From Massilia sp. Root335 (GTDB lineage: Bacteria > Pseudomonadota > Gammaproteobacteria > Burkholderiales > Burkholderiaceae_D), in assembly GCF_001425685.1 (NCBI RefSeq), contig NZ_LMCY01000008.1, positions 178,854 through 242,853 on the forward strand: a stretch of 64,000 bases of DNA, in the 5' to 3' direction. Positions 10,477 through 19,020 of this stretch are shown here, one piece after another. A model generated the notes under the pieces. It was not told where the DNA came from. It ran no database searches and saw nothing but the letters and a program-made list of their open reading frames with translations. Made by a program: the position numbers and the translations under genes. The stretch's first letter is position 1. Each line of letters begins with the position of its first letter.

Positions 10477-11321
10477 TGCTGACGCGCGCCGCGGCCACCG
10501 TCCTGTTCTGCGCGCCGGCGTTCGCGTTCGCACTCGAGCCGCTGCCGGACAGCGCGCTCGCCAGGGTCGCGGGGCGCGACGGCATGAGTTTCAACCTGTC
10601 GAATTTCGCCATGGCGGGCAACGCCGAGCTGCGCTACACCACGCCCGGCGGCGACAGCCTCGGCATCGGCAACCTGGCCGCGTCGCGCTCCGACAACACC
10701 GACGCGCCGTTCGCCGACCCGTACCGCCTCGACGTGGTCCCGGGCGGTCCTGGCCGCGCCGACATGATCAACATCGCCTTCCCGCAAAACACGGCCGGCC
10801 GCGAAGTCTGGCAGATCGCCTACGACTTCGGCATCAACGCCGGCGGCTTCGACGTCAAGAACGGCAGCGTGATCCTGAAGGACCTCGTGTACTACGGCGG
10901 CGGCCTGCAGTGGACGACCCCGGTCGCCGGCGACGGCCTCGCGTTCGGTCTCGCCACGCGCCTCGAACTGGGCAGCCTGACCCTGGCACCGAACGGGCGC
11001 GACGCCACCAGCGAAGCGATGGTGCTGTCCAACGTGAAGATCGGCGCGGCCACGGCGGACGGTTCCGCGCCGACGGCGCCGTGGCAGATCGCGGATGCGA
11101 CGAACCAGGCCGGCATCTTCAACGCACGCACGGATGCGGCGGGCAATGCGAGCCTGCACGTCGGCATCGGCTGGCCCGACGCCGGCCAGGCGGCGCCCAG
11201 CGGCACGCTGCAGATCGGGAACATCAGCTTCCGCAGCGACGCAGGCGCGAGCATGGACCTGGGCAGTTCGCGCATCGGGTCCATCCAGTTGCAGTACCTC
11301 GACGTCAAGTTCCGCCAGTGA
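10476..11321 (+). CDS. Exported DUF6160-like protein (281 aa)
   Basis: I place the start at the ATG at 10476, which overlaps the previous stop (TGATG). An upstream TTG three bases earlier is possible but unnecessary. A signal peptide of about 19 residues is followed by LEPLPDSALARVAGRDGMSF, the DUF6160 hallmark in diverged form. The mature part is rich in Gly, Asp, Asn and alternating hydrophobics with no cysteine, typical of extended beta structures. It ends in LQYLDVKFRQ. It overlaps the following gene by GTGA, so the three genes 9709-11785 are translationally coupled. Confidence 0.7.
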   Translation: MLTRAAATVLFCAPAFAFALEPLPDSALARVAGRDGMSFNLSNFAMAGNAELRYTTPGGDSLGIGNLAASRSDNTDAPFADPYRLDVVPGGPGRADMINIAFPQNTAGREVWQIAYDFGINAGGFDVKNGSVILKDLVYYGGGLQWTTPVAGDGLAFGLATRLELGSLTLAPNGRDATSEAMVLSNVKIGAATADGSAPTAPWQIADATNQAGIFNARTDAAGNASLHVGIGWPDAGQAAPSGTLQIGNISFRSDAGASMDLGSSRIGSIQLQYLDVKFRQ

Positions 11322-11785
11322 GTACGCGCCTGCGCCTCCTCGCCATCCTGGCGCCCGCCTTGCTGTGCCGGGCGGCGTGGGCGGGGCCGCAGCCGCTCGC
11401 CGACGACGAACTGGCCCAGGTGCGCGGCGCCGACGGCATCAGCTTCGCCGTGCGCCTGCAATTGAACCGGCCCGGCGACGGCACCACGAGCGACAGCCGC
11501 CTGACCATCGGCCAGGTGGTCGACGGACGGACGACGTACACGGTGCTGAAGAATGTCGGCGGCGTGATCCAGATGGTGGGCCTGAACATCAGCCCGCAGA
11601 CGGCCGCCGACGGCACGAACTACCTGGCGCTGACCCTGCCGGCGTACACGCGCTTCACGGACACCGGCTTCGAATCGCTCAGCGTGCAGGCCGATCCGCG
11701 CGCGCCCGTGACGCAGAGCCTGGGGCAGGTCACCCTGAACGGCGAACTGCAGATGCAGGGCCAGCTGCGCCTGTGGTCCCATTGA
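11318..11785 (+). CDS. Small exported DUF6160-like protein (155 aa)
   Basis: It begins with GTG overlapping the previous TGA (GTGA). The sequence opens with a signal peptide (VSTRLRLLAILAPALLCRAAWA) and the hallmark GPQPLADDELAQVRGADGISF. A short beta-rich domain follows, ending in LQMQGQLRLWSH; the aromatic-His ending resembles the YIWAH ending of copies 1 and 2. The longer frame that starts upstream at 10910 reads through the preceding gene out of frame and is an artefact. The 3' end overlaps the convergent AraC gene by about 55 bases. Confidence 0.72.
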   Translation: MSTRLRLLAILAPALLCRAAWAGPQPLADDELAQVRGADGISFAVRLQLNRPGDGTTSDSRLTIGQVVDGRTTYTVLKNVGGVIQMVGLNISPQTAADGTNYLALTLPAYTRFTDTGFESLSVQADPRAPVTQSLGQVTLNGELQMQGQLRLWSH

Positions 11786-12887
11786 CGGCGGCCTGGCCAT
11801 GGGCGTTGATGCGGTCCTGCTGGAACTCGCCGGGCGCCTTGCCGAACCAGCGCAGGCAGGCGCGATGGAAGGCGCTGGGGTCGGCGAAGCCCAGCTTGTA
11901 GCTGAGGTTCTTGACGCTGATGCGGTCGCTGCCCAGGTATTGCTGGGCGATCGTGCGCCGCACTTCGTCGACGAGGGTCGAGAAATCGGTGCCTTCGTCG
12001 GCCAGGCGGCGTTGCAGGGTGCGCTCGCTGATCGCGAGGCGCCGTGCGACGGCATCGCGCAGCGCGCCGCCCTGGTCGATCATCGCGGGCAGCAGCTCGC
12101 GCACGCGCGCGGCCACGCTCGTGCGTTCGGCCTGCGCGAGGCGTTCGTCGAGCAGGCGGAACAGGCCTTCCGCCGCGAGCGGGTTCGCGGTGGGAATCGG
12201 CGCCGTGATGTCCGCGCCCCCGAATTCGAGCGCGTTGGCGGGCGCGCCGAAGCGCACCGGGCAGCCGAACCAGCGCGCGTAGGGCGTCGTGTCGACCGGG
12301 GCCGGATAGGCGTATTCGACGAGGGCCGGCTTGAGGTCGGGCCGGCTGCCGACGAAGCGCATCGTCGCCAGCAGCAGGTTCCAGGTGAAGTCGTAGCGCG
12401 CCTGCGGCACCTGGCGCGCGCCGCCGACGAGGTTCAGGCCCACGCGCACCCGGTCCGCTCTCGGCTCGATGGTGGCGCGCACGACGGGCGACACGAGCGG
12501 CATGTAGCGCGTCAGGCTGTCCGCCGCCTGGCGCAGCGTGGGGGAGGCGAGCATCAGGTGGCCCAGTACGCCGAGCCAGCTGAGCGGGTCGGGGGCGAAC
12601 ACGCGAAAGCCGATCAGCGCATCGCCGCTGGCGGCCGCGAGGCCTTCCCAGAGCGTGCTGAATTGGTCGGACAACGCGAGCAGGTCGGCCGCCCGCTCGC
12701 CTTGCGCGCCGTGCTCGAACCATCCGAGGCCGGCCTTGGCGAACAGGGCTTCGACGTCCATGCCCTCGGCGCCGAGGCAGGCCTTGATGCGTTGCACCAC
12801 GTCCGTGGCGGACAGGTACTTCACGCTGGCGACCGCGTACGTGCGGACGCGTCCTGCGCTGGTCTCATGCTTGGTCTCCTTACTCAT
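11730..12887 (-). CDS. AraC family regulator with arabinose-binding-type N-terminal domain
   Basis: The 385-aa transcription factor has an N-terminal domain of the type found in OruR/ArgR-like AraC proteins (residues about 30-220). The C-terminal double helix-turn-helix is visible as ISERTLQRRLADEGTDFSTL and ISVKNLSYKLGFADPSAFHR, followed by RWFGKAPGEFQ. Such proteins usually sense a small molecule and control a neighbouring gene. The neighbours are the DUF6160 unit (convergent, overlapping by 55 bases) and a second AraC gene upstream. No ligand can be inferred. Confidence 0.85.
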   Translation of the reverse strand: MSKETKHETSAGRVRTYAVASVKYLSATDVVQRIKACLGAEGMDVEALFAKAGLGWFEHGAQGERAADLLALSDQFSTLWEGLAAASGDALIGFRVFAPDPLSWLGVLGHLMLASPTLRQAADSLTRYMPLVSPVVRATIEPRADRVRVGLNLVGGARQVPQARYDFTWNLLLATMRFVGSRPDLKPALVEYAYPAPVDTTPYARWFGCPVRFGAPANALEFGGADITAPIPTANPLAAEGLFRLLDERLAQAERTSVAARVRELLPAMIDQGGALRDAVARRLAISERTLQRRLADEGTDFSTLVDEVRRTIAQQYLGSDRISVKNLSYKLGFADPSAFHRACLRWFGKAPGEFQQDRINAHGQAAVNGTTGAAGPASAVRRSG

Positions 12888-13079
12888 TGAGTGGCCGCGG
12901 GTTCTTTTGTGTCTTTTGGTTCTTTTGCCCGGGTGCCGTTTTTTATTATGTGTGCATGCGAAAACTCAATGCTTCGGAAAATGATCCCATCTTTATCAAA
13001 AATTGCTCATTTTCGATAGGCAAGATTTTTTATTTGATGCAACGCAAACCGGCGCGTTTTCCGCCGGCGGCGCAAGCGT
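12888..13079. promoter_or_regulatory. AT-rich upstream region of the first AraC gene
   Basis: This 192-bp spacer has much lower GC than its surroundings, with AT runs at 12940-12950 and 13020-13035. It should hold the promoter of the minus-strand AraC gene at 12887. I see no clear -35/-10 pair. Confidence 0.35.
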
Positions 13080-13931
13080 TCAGGCACGCGCCTGCTGGCG
13101 CGCACGAGCGGGCGTGATGCCGTACGCGGCCGCGAAACAGGCCGTCATATGGCTCTGGCTGTTGAAGCCGCATTGCGCCGCAACACGGGCGATGGAGAAG
13201 CTGGTGCGGGTCAGTAATTCGTGCACCCGTTCGAGGCGTAAACGCAACACATAACGGTGCGGGGTCATGCCCATCGCTTCCTGGAAGATGCGGCGGAAGT
13301 GCGATTCCGACACGCCGGCGCGCTCGGCCAGTTCGGCGTTCGACAGTTCGCTCGACAGATTCTGGCCGATCCATTCCAGCACGCCCTGCAGGCGGCCGAG
13401 CTGGAGGGCGTCCGGCGGCAGGTGCCGGCCCGTCTTGCCTTCCAGTACGCGGCAGGCCTGCTCGACCATCAGCGCCGAGGCGCGCTCGACGAAACCGGCG
13501 TTCGGCGTACTGCTGCGGGCGATTTCCGCCAGCACCTGCTGGGCGGACGCGTGCACGAGCGGGTCGGAAAAGGTGGGCGACTTGGCGCGCGCGGCCAGCA
13601 GGCGCTGCAACTGTCGCACCATGTCGTGGTTCGGATCGAGAAAGTGGAACATGGCCATGTCGATGGCGCCGAAGAACGTCCAGCGGCTGGCGAAGCCGGG
13701 CTGGAACACGGTCGCGGCGCCGGCCAGGAAGTCGAACGAACGGCCCGGGTTGCGCCCGGCTGTTGCGCGCGCGCCACCCATGTGGCAGGCCAGCACCATC
13801 GAATCGAGCGGCGGGACCTCGCATCCGCCCAGCTGGAAGATGTAGCGTTCGGCCCGCAGCGGCACGCCGCCGATCTCGACGCTGATCACCGGCTCCCCCA
13901 ATGCATTGCTGATCCTGTCCCAAGTATGCAC
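13080..13931 (-). CDS. AraC family transcriptional regulator (283 aa)
   Basis: An N-terminal sensor domain of about 170 residues is followed by a C-terminal AraC DNA-binding domain. Its two helix-turn-helices are LSNAELAERAGVSESHFRRI and FSIARVAAQCGFNSQSHMTA, then the family's GITPARAR ending. It is divergent from the peptidase/porin operon starting at 14142, and an inverted repeat lies just upstream of its start. It may therefore autoregulate and control that operon (inference). Confidence 0.87.
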   Translation of the reverse strand: MHTWDRISNALGEPVISVEIGGVPLRAERYIFQLGGCEVPPLDSMVLACHMGGARATAGRNPGRSFDFLAGAATVFQPGFASRWTFFGAIDMAMFHFLDPNHDMVRQLQRLLAARAKSPTFSDPLVHASAQQVLAEIARSSTPNAGFVERASALMVEQACRVLEGKTGRHLPPDALQLGRLQGVLEWIGQNLSSELSNAELAERAGVSESHFRRIFQEAMGMTPHRYVLRLRLERVHELLTRTSFSIARVAAQCGFNSQSHMTACFAAAYGITPARARQQARA

Positions 13932-13959
13932 GGTGCCCCAATCTGAATGAGCGGTTTTT

Positions 13960-13982
13960 TATAAAAACGATAGCGTTTTATA
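13960..13982. promoter_or_regulatory. Inverted repeat, candidate AraC operator
   Basis: TATAAAAACG (13960-13969) and CGTTTTATA (13974-13982) form a near-perfect AT-rich inverted repeat 29 bases upstream of the minus-strand AraC gene, in the divergent spacer with the C39 operon. A second hairpin, ACGTGGC/GCCACGT, is at 14031-14050. Either could be an operator or promoter element. Confidence 0.5.
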
Positions 13983-14141
13983 ACATCGGCAAGCCCTGCC
14001 TGCATCCAAAATATAGAAAAACTGCAATAAACGTGGCCAAAACGCCACGTCGACATTGCATGAAATCCAGGCATCCGCACGCCACGCATGCGCACGGAGC
14101 AGGGCCACAAGGGGCTGCATGAAGCGCCCCAGGGAGACACC

Positions 14142-14903
14142 ATGTTCACATTCCTGCTGGGGATCCTCGCGGTCCTCGTGGGCGGGGCCGGCGTGCTTGC
14201 CAAGCACGAGGCGCAGGACCGTCCGCTCGACCGTTTCGACCTGCCGACGACCATGTCCGTGGCCGCCGCCGGCGTGCCGAACGTGGCGATCGAGCCGTTC
14301 TCCGAACTCAAGTTCAAGAACATCGTCCACCAGGCCTACGACTACAGCTGCGGCTCGGCGGCACTCGTCACCATCCTCAAGTACCACCTGGGTCTCGACG
14401 TCACCGAGCAGCAGTCGATGGAAGGCATGATGGCCTTCGGCGAGAAGGACAAGATCATCGAGCGGCGCGGCTTTTCGCTGCTCGACATGAAGCGCTACCT
14501 CGCCTCGATCCACGTCCAGAGCGCGGGCTTCCACGCCGAGATGTCGGACCTGCTCACCCTCGATTCGCCCGGCATCGTGCCGATCGACTACGCCGGCTTC
14601 AAGCACTTCGTCGTGCTGCGCGGCGTGCGCGGCGGTCTCGTGTTCCTGGCCGATCCATCGGCCGGCAACATCACGTTCTCGGTCGAGGAATTCGCCACCC
14701 TGTGGGACCGCAACACGCTGTTCATCGCCTATCCGCCGAAGGGTCATCCGGCCGTCGCCAAGCTGGCGCTGGCCGACAACGAACTGGGCGTGGTCGACAT
14801 GGACCGCATCCGCGACCGCGGCCTGCAGCGACCCATCGACACGCAGTTGGCGAACGAGCGCCTGCTGAACGGTTTCGGCGGGATCTCGATCCGCAAACAA
14901 TAG
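14142..14903 (+). CDS. C39-type peptidase of a Fap/Fil-like export system
   Basis: The 253-aa protein has an N-terminal hydrophobic segment (FTFLLGILAVLVGGAGVLA) and a papain-like C39 fold. Catalytic residues are visible: Cys70 in DYSCGSAALVTILKY, His155 in GFKHFVVLRG and Asp171 in FLADPSAGN. C39 domains cleave after double-Gly leaders in bacteriocin exporters; stand-alone versions occur as FapD in Pseudomonas Fap amyloid operons and in Fil-type operons. Here it is followed by a porin, which matches that setting. The ATG at 14142 is preceded by AGGGAGA; the upstream in-frame start at 14088 has no ribosome binding site. Confidence 0.8.
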   Translation: MFTFLLGILAVLVGGAGVLAKHEAQDRPLDRFDLPTTMSVAAAGVPNVAIEPFSELKFKNIVHQAYDYSCGSAALVTILKYHLGLDVTEQQSMEGMMAFGEKDKIIERRGFSLLDMKRYLASIHVQSAGFHAEMSDLLTLDSPGIVPIDYAGFKHFVVLRGVRGGLVFLADPSAGNITFSVEEFATLWDRNTLFIAYPPKGHPAVAKLALADNELGVVDMDRIRDRGLQRPIDTQLANERLLNGFGGISIRKQ

Positions 14904-14923
14904 ACCCACCACGAAGGACCACC

Positions 14924-15988
14924 ATGAAGATTTCCACGATGCTCGTGCCGGCGCTGGCTTGCGCCGGCCTGTGCGCCCAGTTGCCTGCACTGGCGCAGGA
15001 TACGGCGAGCGCCTCCACGCTGAATGCCGCCACGGCCGGCACGCCGCCCGCCGACGCGCAGCCCGCCTCCGCCGACGCGGTGCGGAATGCGCTGGCGAAG
15101 AAGGAGGGCGATGCCGACAACGCGACGCTGCTGAAGGAAACGCTGACCGCCGTCGACAAGCAGTACTCGCTGATCCGCAAGGGCAAGGTGCAGCTGAACT
15201 ATGAGCTGGGCTACACCTACATCGGCCAGGAAAAGATCAACACCGACCTGTCGTCCGGGACCGCCACGCTGTTCTCGATCGAGAACACGAACTCGCACAC
15301 GATCACCAACACGATCATGGCGGACTACGGCGTGCGCAACAACCTGACGGCGAACGTCACCGTGCCCATGATCAGCCGCTACTCCGATTCCGCCGGCTTC
15401 TCGGGTGTCTCGCACACGATCGGCGACCTGGGCCTGGGCGTGCGCTGGCAGCCGCAGGAAGTCAAGCGCGACGAGGTCGCGTACACGATCACGGCCGGCG
15501 CGCGCCTGGCGACGGGCACGAGTCCGTACAAGGTCGACGTGAACAAGGGCGTGGCCACCGGCTCCGGCGTCAACAGCTTCAACCTCGGCGCCAACATGAC
15601 GCGCATCGTCGATCCGGTCGCGCTGTTCGGCTCCTTCAACGTCGGCTACAGCCTGACGGCCAAGCACCTGAGCCAGCAGCTGTACGGCGCCACGCTGCGC
15701 CAGGTGAAGCCGGGCGCCAGCTTCGGCTTCGGCCTCGGCTTCGCCTACGCGCTGTCGTACAAGATCACGACGTCGTTCTCGTTCCAGGAATCGATCCAGT
15801 CCCGTTCCACGCTCACGTTCGACAACGGCGCCAAGGCGCAGACGCAGACCCAGAGCGCCGGCATCCTGTCGATCGGCGCGGGCTACCGCATGTCGCCCAA
15901 GACCACCGTCAACGTGACGGTCGGCGCCGGCCTCACCGCGGCCGCGCCGAACCTGTCGCTGACCATGAGCCTGCCGTTGTCGCTGTGA
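14924..15988 (+). CDS. FapF-like outer-membrane transporter/porin
   Basis: The 354-aa protein starts at the ATG after GAAGGA. A signal peptide (to about residue 25, ending PALA-QD) is followed by an Ala/Asp-rich helical segment at about residues 30-85. The C-terminal two-thirds is a beta-barrel of alternating strands (VQLNYELGYTYIGQE onward, ending LSLTMSLPLSL). A helical plug plus barrel is the architecture of FapF, which exports Fap amyloid subunits, and of related MetA-pathway barrels. Position directly after the C39 peptidase supports a Fap-like secretion role. The substrate may be the DUF6160 proteins nearby (inference). Confidence 0.65.
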   Translation: MKISTMLVPALACAGLCAQLPALAQDTASASTLNAATAGTPPADAQPASADAVRNALAKKEGDADNATLLKETLTAVDKQYSLIRKGKVQLNYELGYTYIGQEKINTDLSSGTATLFSIENTNSHTITNTIMADYGVRNNLTANVTVPMISRYSDSAGFSGVSHTIGDLGLGVRWQPQEVKRDEVAYTITAGARLATGTSPYKVDVNKGVATGSGVNSFNLGANMTRIVDPVALFGSFNVGYSLTAKHLSQQLYGATLRQVKPGASFGFGLGFAYALSYKITTSFSFQESIQSRSTLTFDNGAKAQTQTQSAGILSIGAGYRMSPKTTVNVTVGAGLTAAAPNLSLTMSLPLSL

Positions 15989-15998
15989 GGCCGACCCC

Positions 15999-17618
15999 AT
16001 GACCGCCGTGCCGTCATCGACCGCTGCGCGCGCGCTGGCCCTCGCCGGGCTGGCCGCCGCGCTCGCGCCGGGCGCGCATGCCGGCGTCACCGACAACCTC
16101 GTCACCAGTCCCACCGCGATGGCGATGGGGAATGCGGTGACGGCCGATCCGCCCGGGATCGAATCGATCCACTTCAACCCGGCCGGCCTCGCGCGCCTGA
16201 CGGGCACGCAGAAGATCGATTCCGTGTTCATGGCGGCGATCCGCAACCCGAACCATTTCGTCTCGGCGCCCGACATCGACATCGGCGGCTTCAAGGACGA
16301 CCCGATCAACGGCAAATCGAGCGGGCCGGTGCGCCAGGCGATGGAGATTCCGTTCTACGGCATCCCCAAGGCGCGCCTGCCGGCCGTGCTGGTGCCGGGC
16401 CTCGGCATGTCGTACAACGCGCCCGGGTCGCGCTGGACCTTCGGCACGATGGTCTACCTGTCCGCGGCGATGAGTATCGACCGCACCAAGGACCCGGATG
16501 ATCCGGCCCGCTTCGACGGCCGCCTGGTCCAGCTGCAGCGGCTCGTGTACCTGTCGCCGGCGGCCGCGTACAAGGTGTCGGACACGCTCAAGATCGGCAT
16601 CTCCGTGCCGATCGCGTATTCCGCCTTCGCCATCAACACGGACTTCCGCGCGCCCAACAAGCTGCTGGGCACCGTCGGCGAGCTGCAGAAGGCCGTCTGC
16701 CCGAACGGTAACGGCACCGTGATCGACACGCTGACCTTCGGCCTGTGCGGCGGCGGTCCGGAAGGCATGGTCAATCCGTTCAAGCGCGCCGCCAACATCG
16801 ACTTCGACCTGCGCGCGTCGTTCGACCCCACGGTCAACGTGGGTGTGCTGTGGGAGCCGAAGAAGTGGTTCGCGCTTGGCCTCGTGTACCAGGGCGGCGC
16901 GCGCACGACCTATACCGGGTCGTACATGTTCCACAGCGACCCGATGCTGCGCAGCTTCGTGCGCGGCCTGAATTCCAGCCTGCTCGGGCCGATCGTCGGC
17001 GCCGTCACCGGCATGCCGCAGGAGATCCCGGAATACCAGTCCGGGAACATGACGGCCAGGATCCCGTTCCCGTGGCGCGTGCAGGCCGGGATGAAGCTGA
17101 TGCTGAGCGATTACGTCCAGCTGAACGCGGACGTCAGCTATGCCGACTGGGCCCAGTGGAACCAGCTGACGTTCGAATTCGACCGCAGCATCAAGCTGCT
17201 CGAGATGGCGCGCCTGTTCGGCTATGCGAATTCGAGCCAGGCCACGTTCAAGATGGGGTTCCGCAGCGTCGTCAACTACAGCTTCGGCACCCAGATCAAC
17301 CTGACCAAGAAGCTCGCGCTGCGCCTGGGCTACGAGCCGCGCAAGAGCTCCATCCCGGGCGACAAGATGAGCCTCCTGGCGCCGCTGCCCGACACGAAAC
17401 TCAGGAGCGTGGGCCTGCGCTACCGCTTCGACGACGGCGGGGAAGTCAACCTGACGGGCAGCTACATGAAGGGCACGTACAACATCCCGGCGCGCAGCGA
17501 CTGCAACCTCAACTGCGACAATTTCTTCAACCTGATTTACAACCCTTATGCGGCCACCAACGTGTCCGGCAGCCTGATCGTGAAGTACGCGGGCGCCTCG
17601 TACACGCGGCCGTTTTGA
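15999..17618 (+). CDS. FadL/OmpP1-family outer membrane protein
   Basis: A signal peptide (ARALALAGLAAALAPGAHA) is followed by the FadL-type N-terminal hatch motif (MAMGNAVTADPPGIESIHFNPAGLARL, quoted in part) and a 14-strand-type barrel. The 539 residues are longer than E. coli FadL (about 420 mature). Two internal Cys pairs are present, one near the C-terminus (CNLNC). FadL proteins import hydrophobic molecules; here the gene sits 10 bases after the FapF-like gene in the same operon, so an envelope-assembly role is equally possible. Confidence 0.75.
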   Translation: MTAVPSSTAARALALAGLAAALAPGAHAGVTDNLVTSPTAMAMGNAVTADPPGIESIHFNPAGLARLTGTQKIDSVFMAAIRNPNHFVSAPDIDIGGFKDDPINGKSSGPVRQAMEIPFYGIPKARLPAVLVPGLGMSYNAPGSRWTFGTMVYLSAAMSIDRTKDPDDPARFDGRLVQLQRLVYLSPAAAYKVSDTLKIGISVPIAYSAFAINTDFRAPNKLLGTVGELQKAVCPNGNGTVIDTLTFGLCGGGPEGMVNPFKRAANIDFDLRASFDPTVNVGVLWEPKKWFALGLVYQGGARTTYTGSYMFHSDPMLRSFVRGLNSSLLGPIVGAVTGMPQEIPEYQSGNMTARIPFPWRVQAGMKLMLSDYVQLNADVSYADWAQWNQLTFEFDRSIKLLEMARLFGYANSSQATFKMGFRSVVNYSFGTQINLTKKLALRLGYEPRKSSIPGDKMSLLAPLPDTKLRSVGLRYRFDDGGEVNLTGSYMKGTYNIPARSDCNLNCDNFFNLIYNPYAATNVSGSLIVKYAGASYTRPF

Positions 17619-17649
17619 ATTCGCTTTGACTTTTCCTGTGGAGACGACG

Positions 17650-18207
17650 ATGTTTCGAAAGATGTGTGTGACGATGGCCTGCGTCGGCATCGGGCTCGGC
17701 CTGGCTGGCGGCGCGAACGCGGAAGGCATGAATGGCGTGCCGGCGTCCAAGCAGGCGCTCGTGCAGCGCGTGCTGGACAAGATGGCGCTGGACGCCGTCG
17801 GCCTGCAGATGCTGCAGACGCCCGTGGCCGACATGCTGCGCCAGTCGCGCGTGGTGGTGCAGAGCCGCGTGCCGGCCGAGAAACAGGATGCGACGATGAA
17901 GGACATCACCGCGGAAGCGACGAAGTTCATCGAGCAGGAAGGGCCGGCCCTGCGCACGAGCACGCACGCGATCGTGCAGTCCAGCGTGGCGCCGCTGCTG
18001 GCGCAGAAGTTCAGCGAGGACGAGTTGAAGCAGCTGGCGGGCATCCTCGAATCGCCCGTGCTGGCCAAGTTCGAGGGCGTCGTGCCGGAGCTGAAGAAAG
18101 CGGTCGGCGAAAACGTCGCCAAGGCGAATGCGGCGCAGATCCAGCCCAAGATGACGGCACTGCAGAACCGCGTCGGCCTCAAGCTGCGCGCGGCCGTCGG
18201 GCAGTAA
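17650..18207 (+). CDS. Exported DUF2059 domain protein
   Basis: I use the ATG at 17650 after GTGGAGACGACG; an earlier in-frame start at 17626 lacks a ribosome binding site and would interrupt the signal peptide. The protein is 185 aa: signal peptide (MFRKMCVTMACVGIGLGLAG..ANA) and an all-helical domain resembling DUF2059, including LAQKFSEDELKQLAGILESP and FEGVVPELKKAV. DUF2059 proteins are periplasmic and of unknown function. It lies in the operon between the FadL-like and MshEN genes. Confidence 0.7.
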   Translation: MFRKMCVTMACVGIGLGLAGGANAEGMNGVPASKQALVQRVLDKMALDAVGLQMLQTPVADMLRQSRVVVQSRVPAEKQDATMKDITAEATKFIEQEGPALRTSTHAIVQSSVAPLLAQKFSEDELKQLAGILESPVLAKFEGVVPELKKAVGENVAKANAAQIQPKMTALQNRVGLKLRAAVGQ

Positions 18208-18231
18208 TGACCACTACCTGAGGAGGCGGGG

Positions 18232-19020
18232 ATGAGCGACTGGACGACACGCAGTACCAACAGGTCCCGGTTGGGCCAGATCCTGATCGAGAAGAAGCTG
18301 ATCTCGCAGGAACAGCTGGACGCGGCAATCCGCGCGCAGGCGCAGAGCGGGCGCCGGCTGGGCGAGATCCTGGCCGACATGAAGCTGATCACGCAGGCGC
18401 AGGTGCGCGGCGCCGTGCGGCGCCAGCGCAGCCTGCGCATGGCGGCGGCACTGGCGACGGCATTGCTCGGGCCCCTGCACGCCTACGCGGCCGTGGCGGC
18501 GGCACCGGCGGCGGGCGTCTCGACGCGCATCGGCGGGGAGCGCGAGGGCGAACGTGAATTCGGGCGCGGCCTGCGTGCGCTGTCCGACGCGGAGCTGGGC
18601 GAGGTGACGGCGCAAGGCCGCGACGACGACGCGCTGCGCGACCAGGCGCGCCAGGCCGAACTGCGCCTGATCGCGCTGGGCGCGCAAGGCGGCCAGCAGG
18701 GCCTGCAGGCCGCCGCGCAGCACGCGCTGCCGAACGACGGCGTGCGCGTGCTGGGCGAACTGGCGACGTTGTTCAATCCGCTCGCGCTGATGCTGTCGGC
18801 CGACACGACGGTGCGCGACGTCAACTACGATCCGGACAACTCGCACGCAACCCTGAACAAGGACGGCTCGGTCACGCTGCGCCTGCCGAGCACGATCGGC
18901 GAGATCAGCTTCCGCAACATCCGCGTGGGCAGCCATCCGGGGCCGACGTTCGGCAGCATCGAGATCCACGATATCGATTTGCGCGGGACGACGATCAGCG
19001 TCAAGCCGATCACGCGCTGA
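18232..19020 (+). CDS. Membrane protein joining a MshEN-type double motif to a DUF6160-like exported part
   Basis: The N-terminus carries two 24-residue motifs separated by exactly five residues: R13-Q36 (starting RLGQILIEKKLI) and R42-Q65 (starting RLGEILADMKLI). This 24-5-24 layout with RLG at the start and Q at the end is that of MshEN c-di-GMP receptor domains, although the conserved Gly at motif position 10 is Lys in both. A basic stretch (RRQRSLR) and a transmembrane helix at about 68-90 follow. The exported part has ALSDAELGEVTAQGRD, like the DUF6160 hallmark, and ends in a beta-rich GSIEIHDIDLRGTTISVKPI. A topology with a cytoplasmic sensor and a periplasmic tail is inferred. It is the last gene of the operon. 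Total 262 aa. Confidence 0.7.
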   Translation: MSDWTTRSTNRSRLGQILIEKKLISQEQLDAAIRAQAQSGRRLGEILADMKLITQAQVRGAVRRQRSLRMAAALATALLGPLHAYAAVAAAPAAGVSTRIGGEREGEREFGRGLRALSDAELGEVTAQGRDDDALRDQARQAELRLIALGAQGGQQGLQAAAQHALPNDGVRVLGELATLFNPLALMLSADTTVRDVNYDPDNSHATLNKDGSVTLRLPSTIGEISFRNIRVGSHPGPTFGSIEIHDIDLRGTTISVKPITR

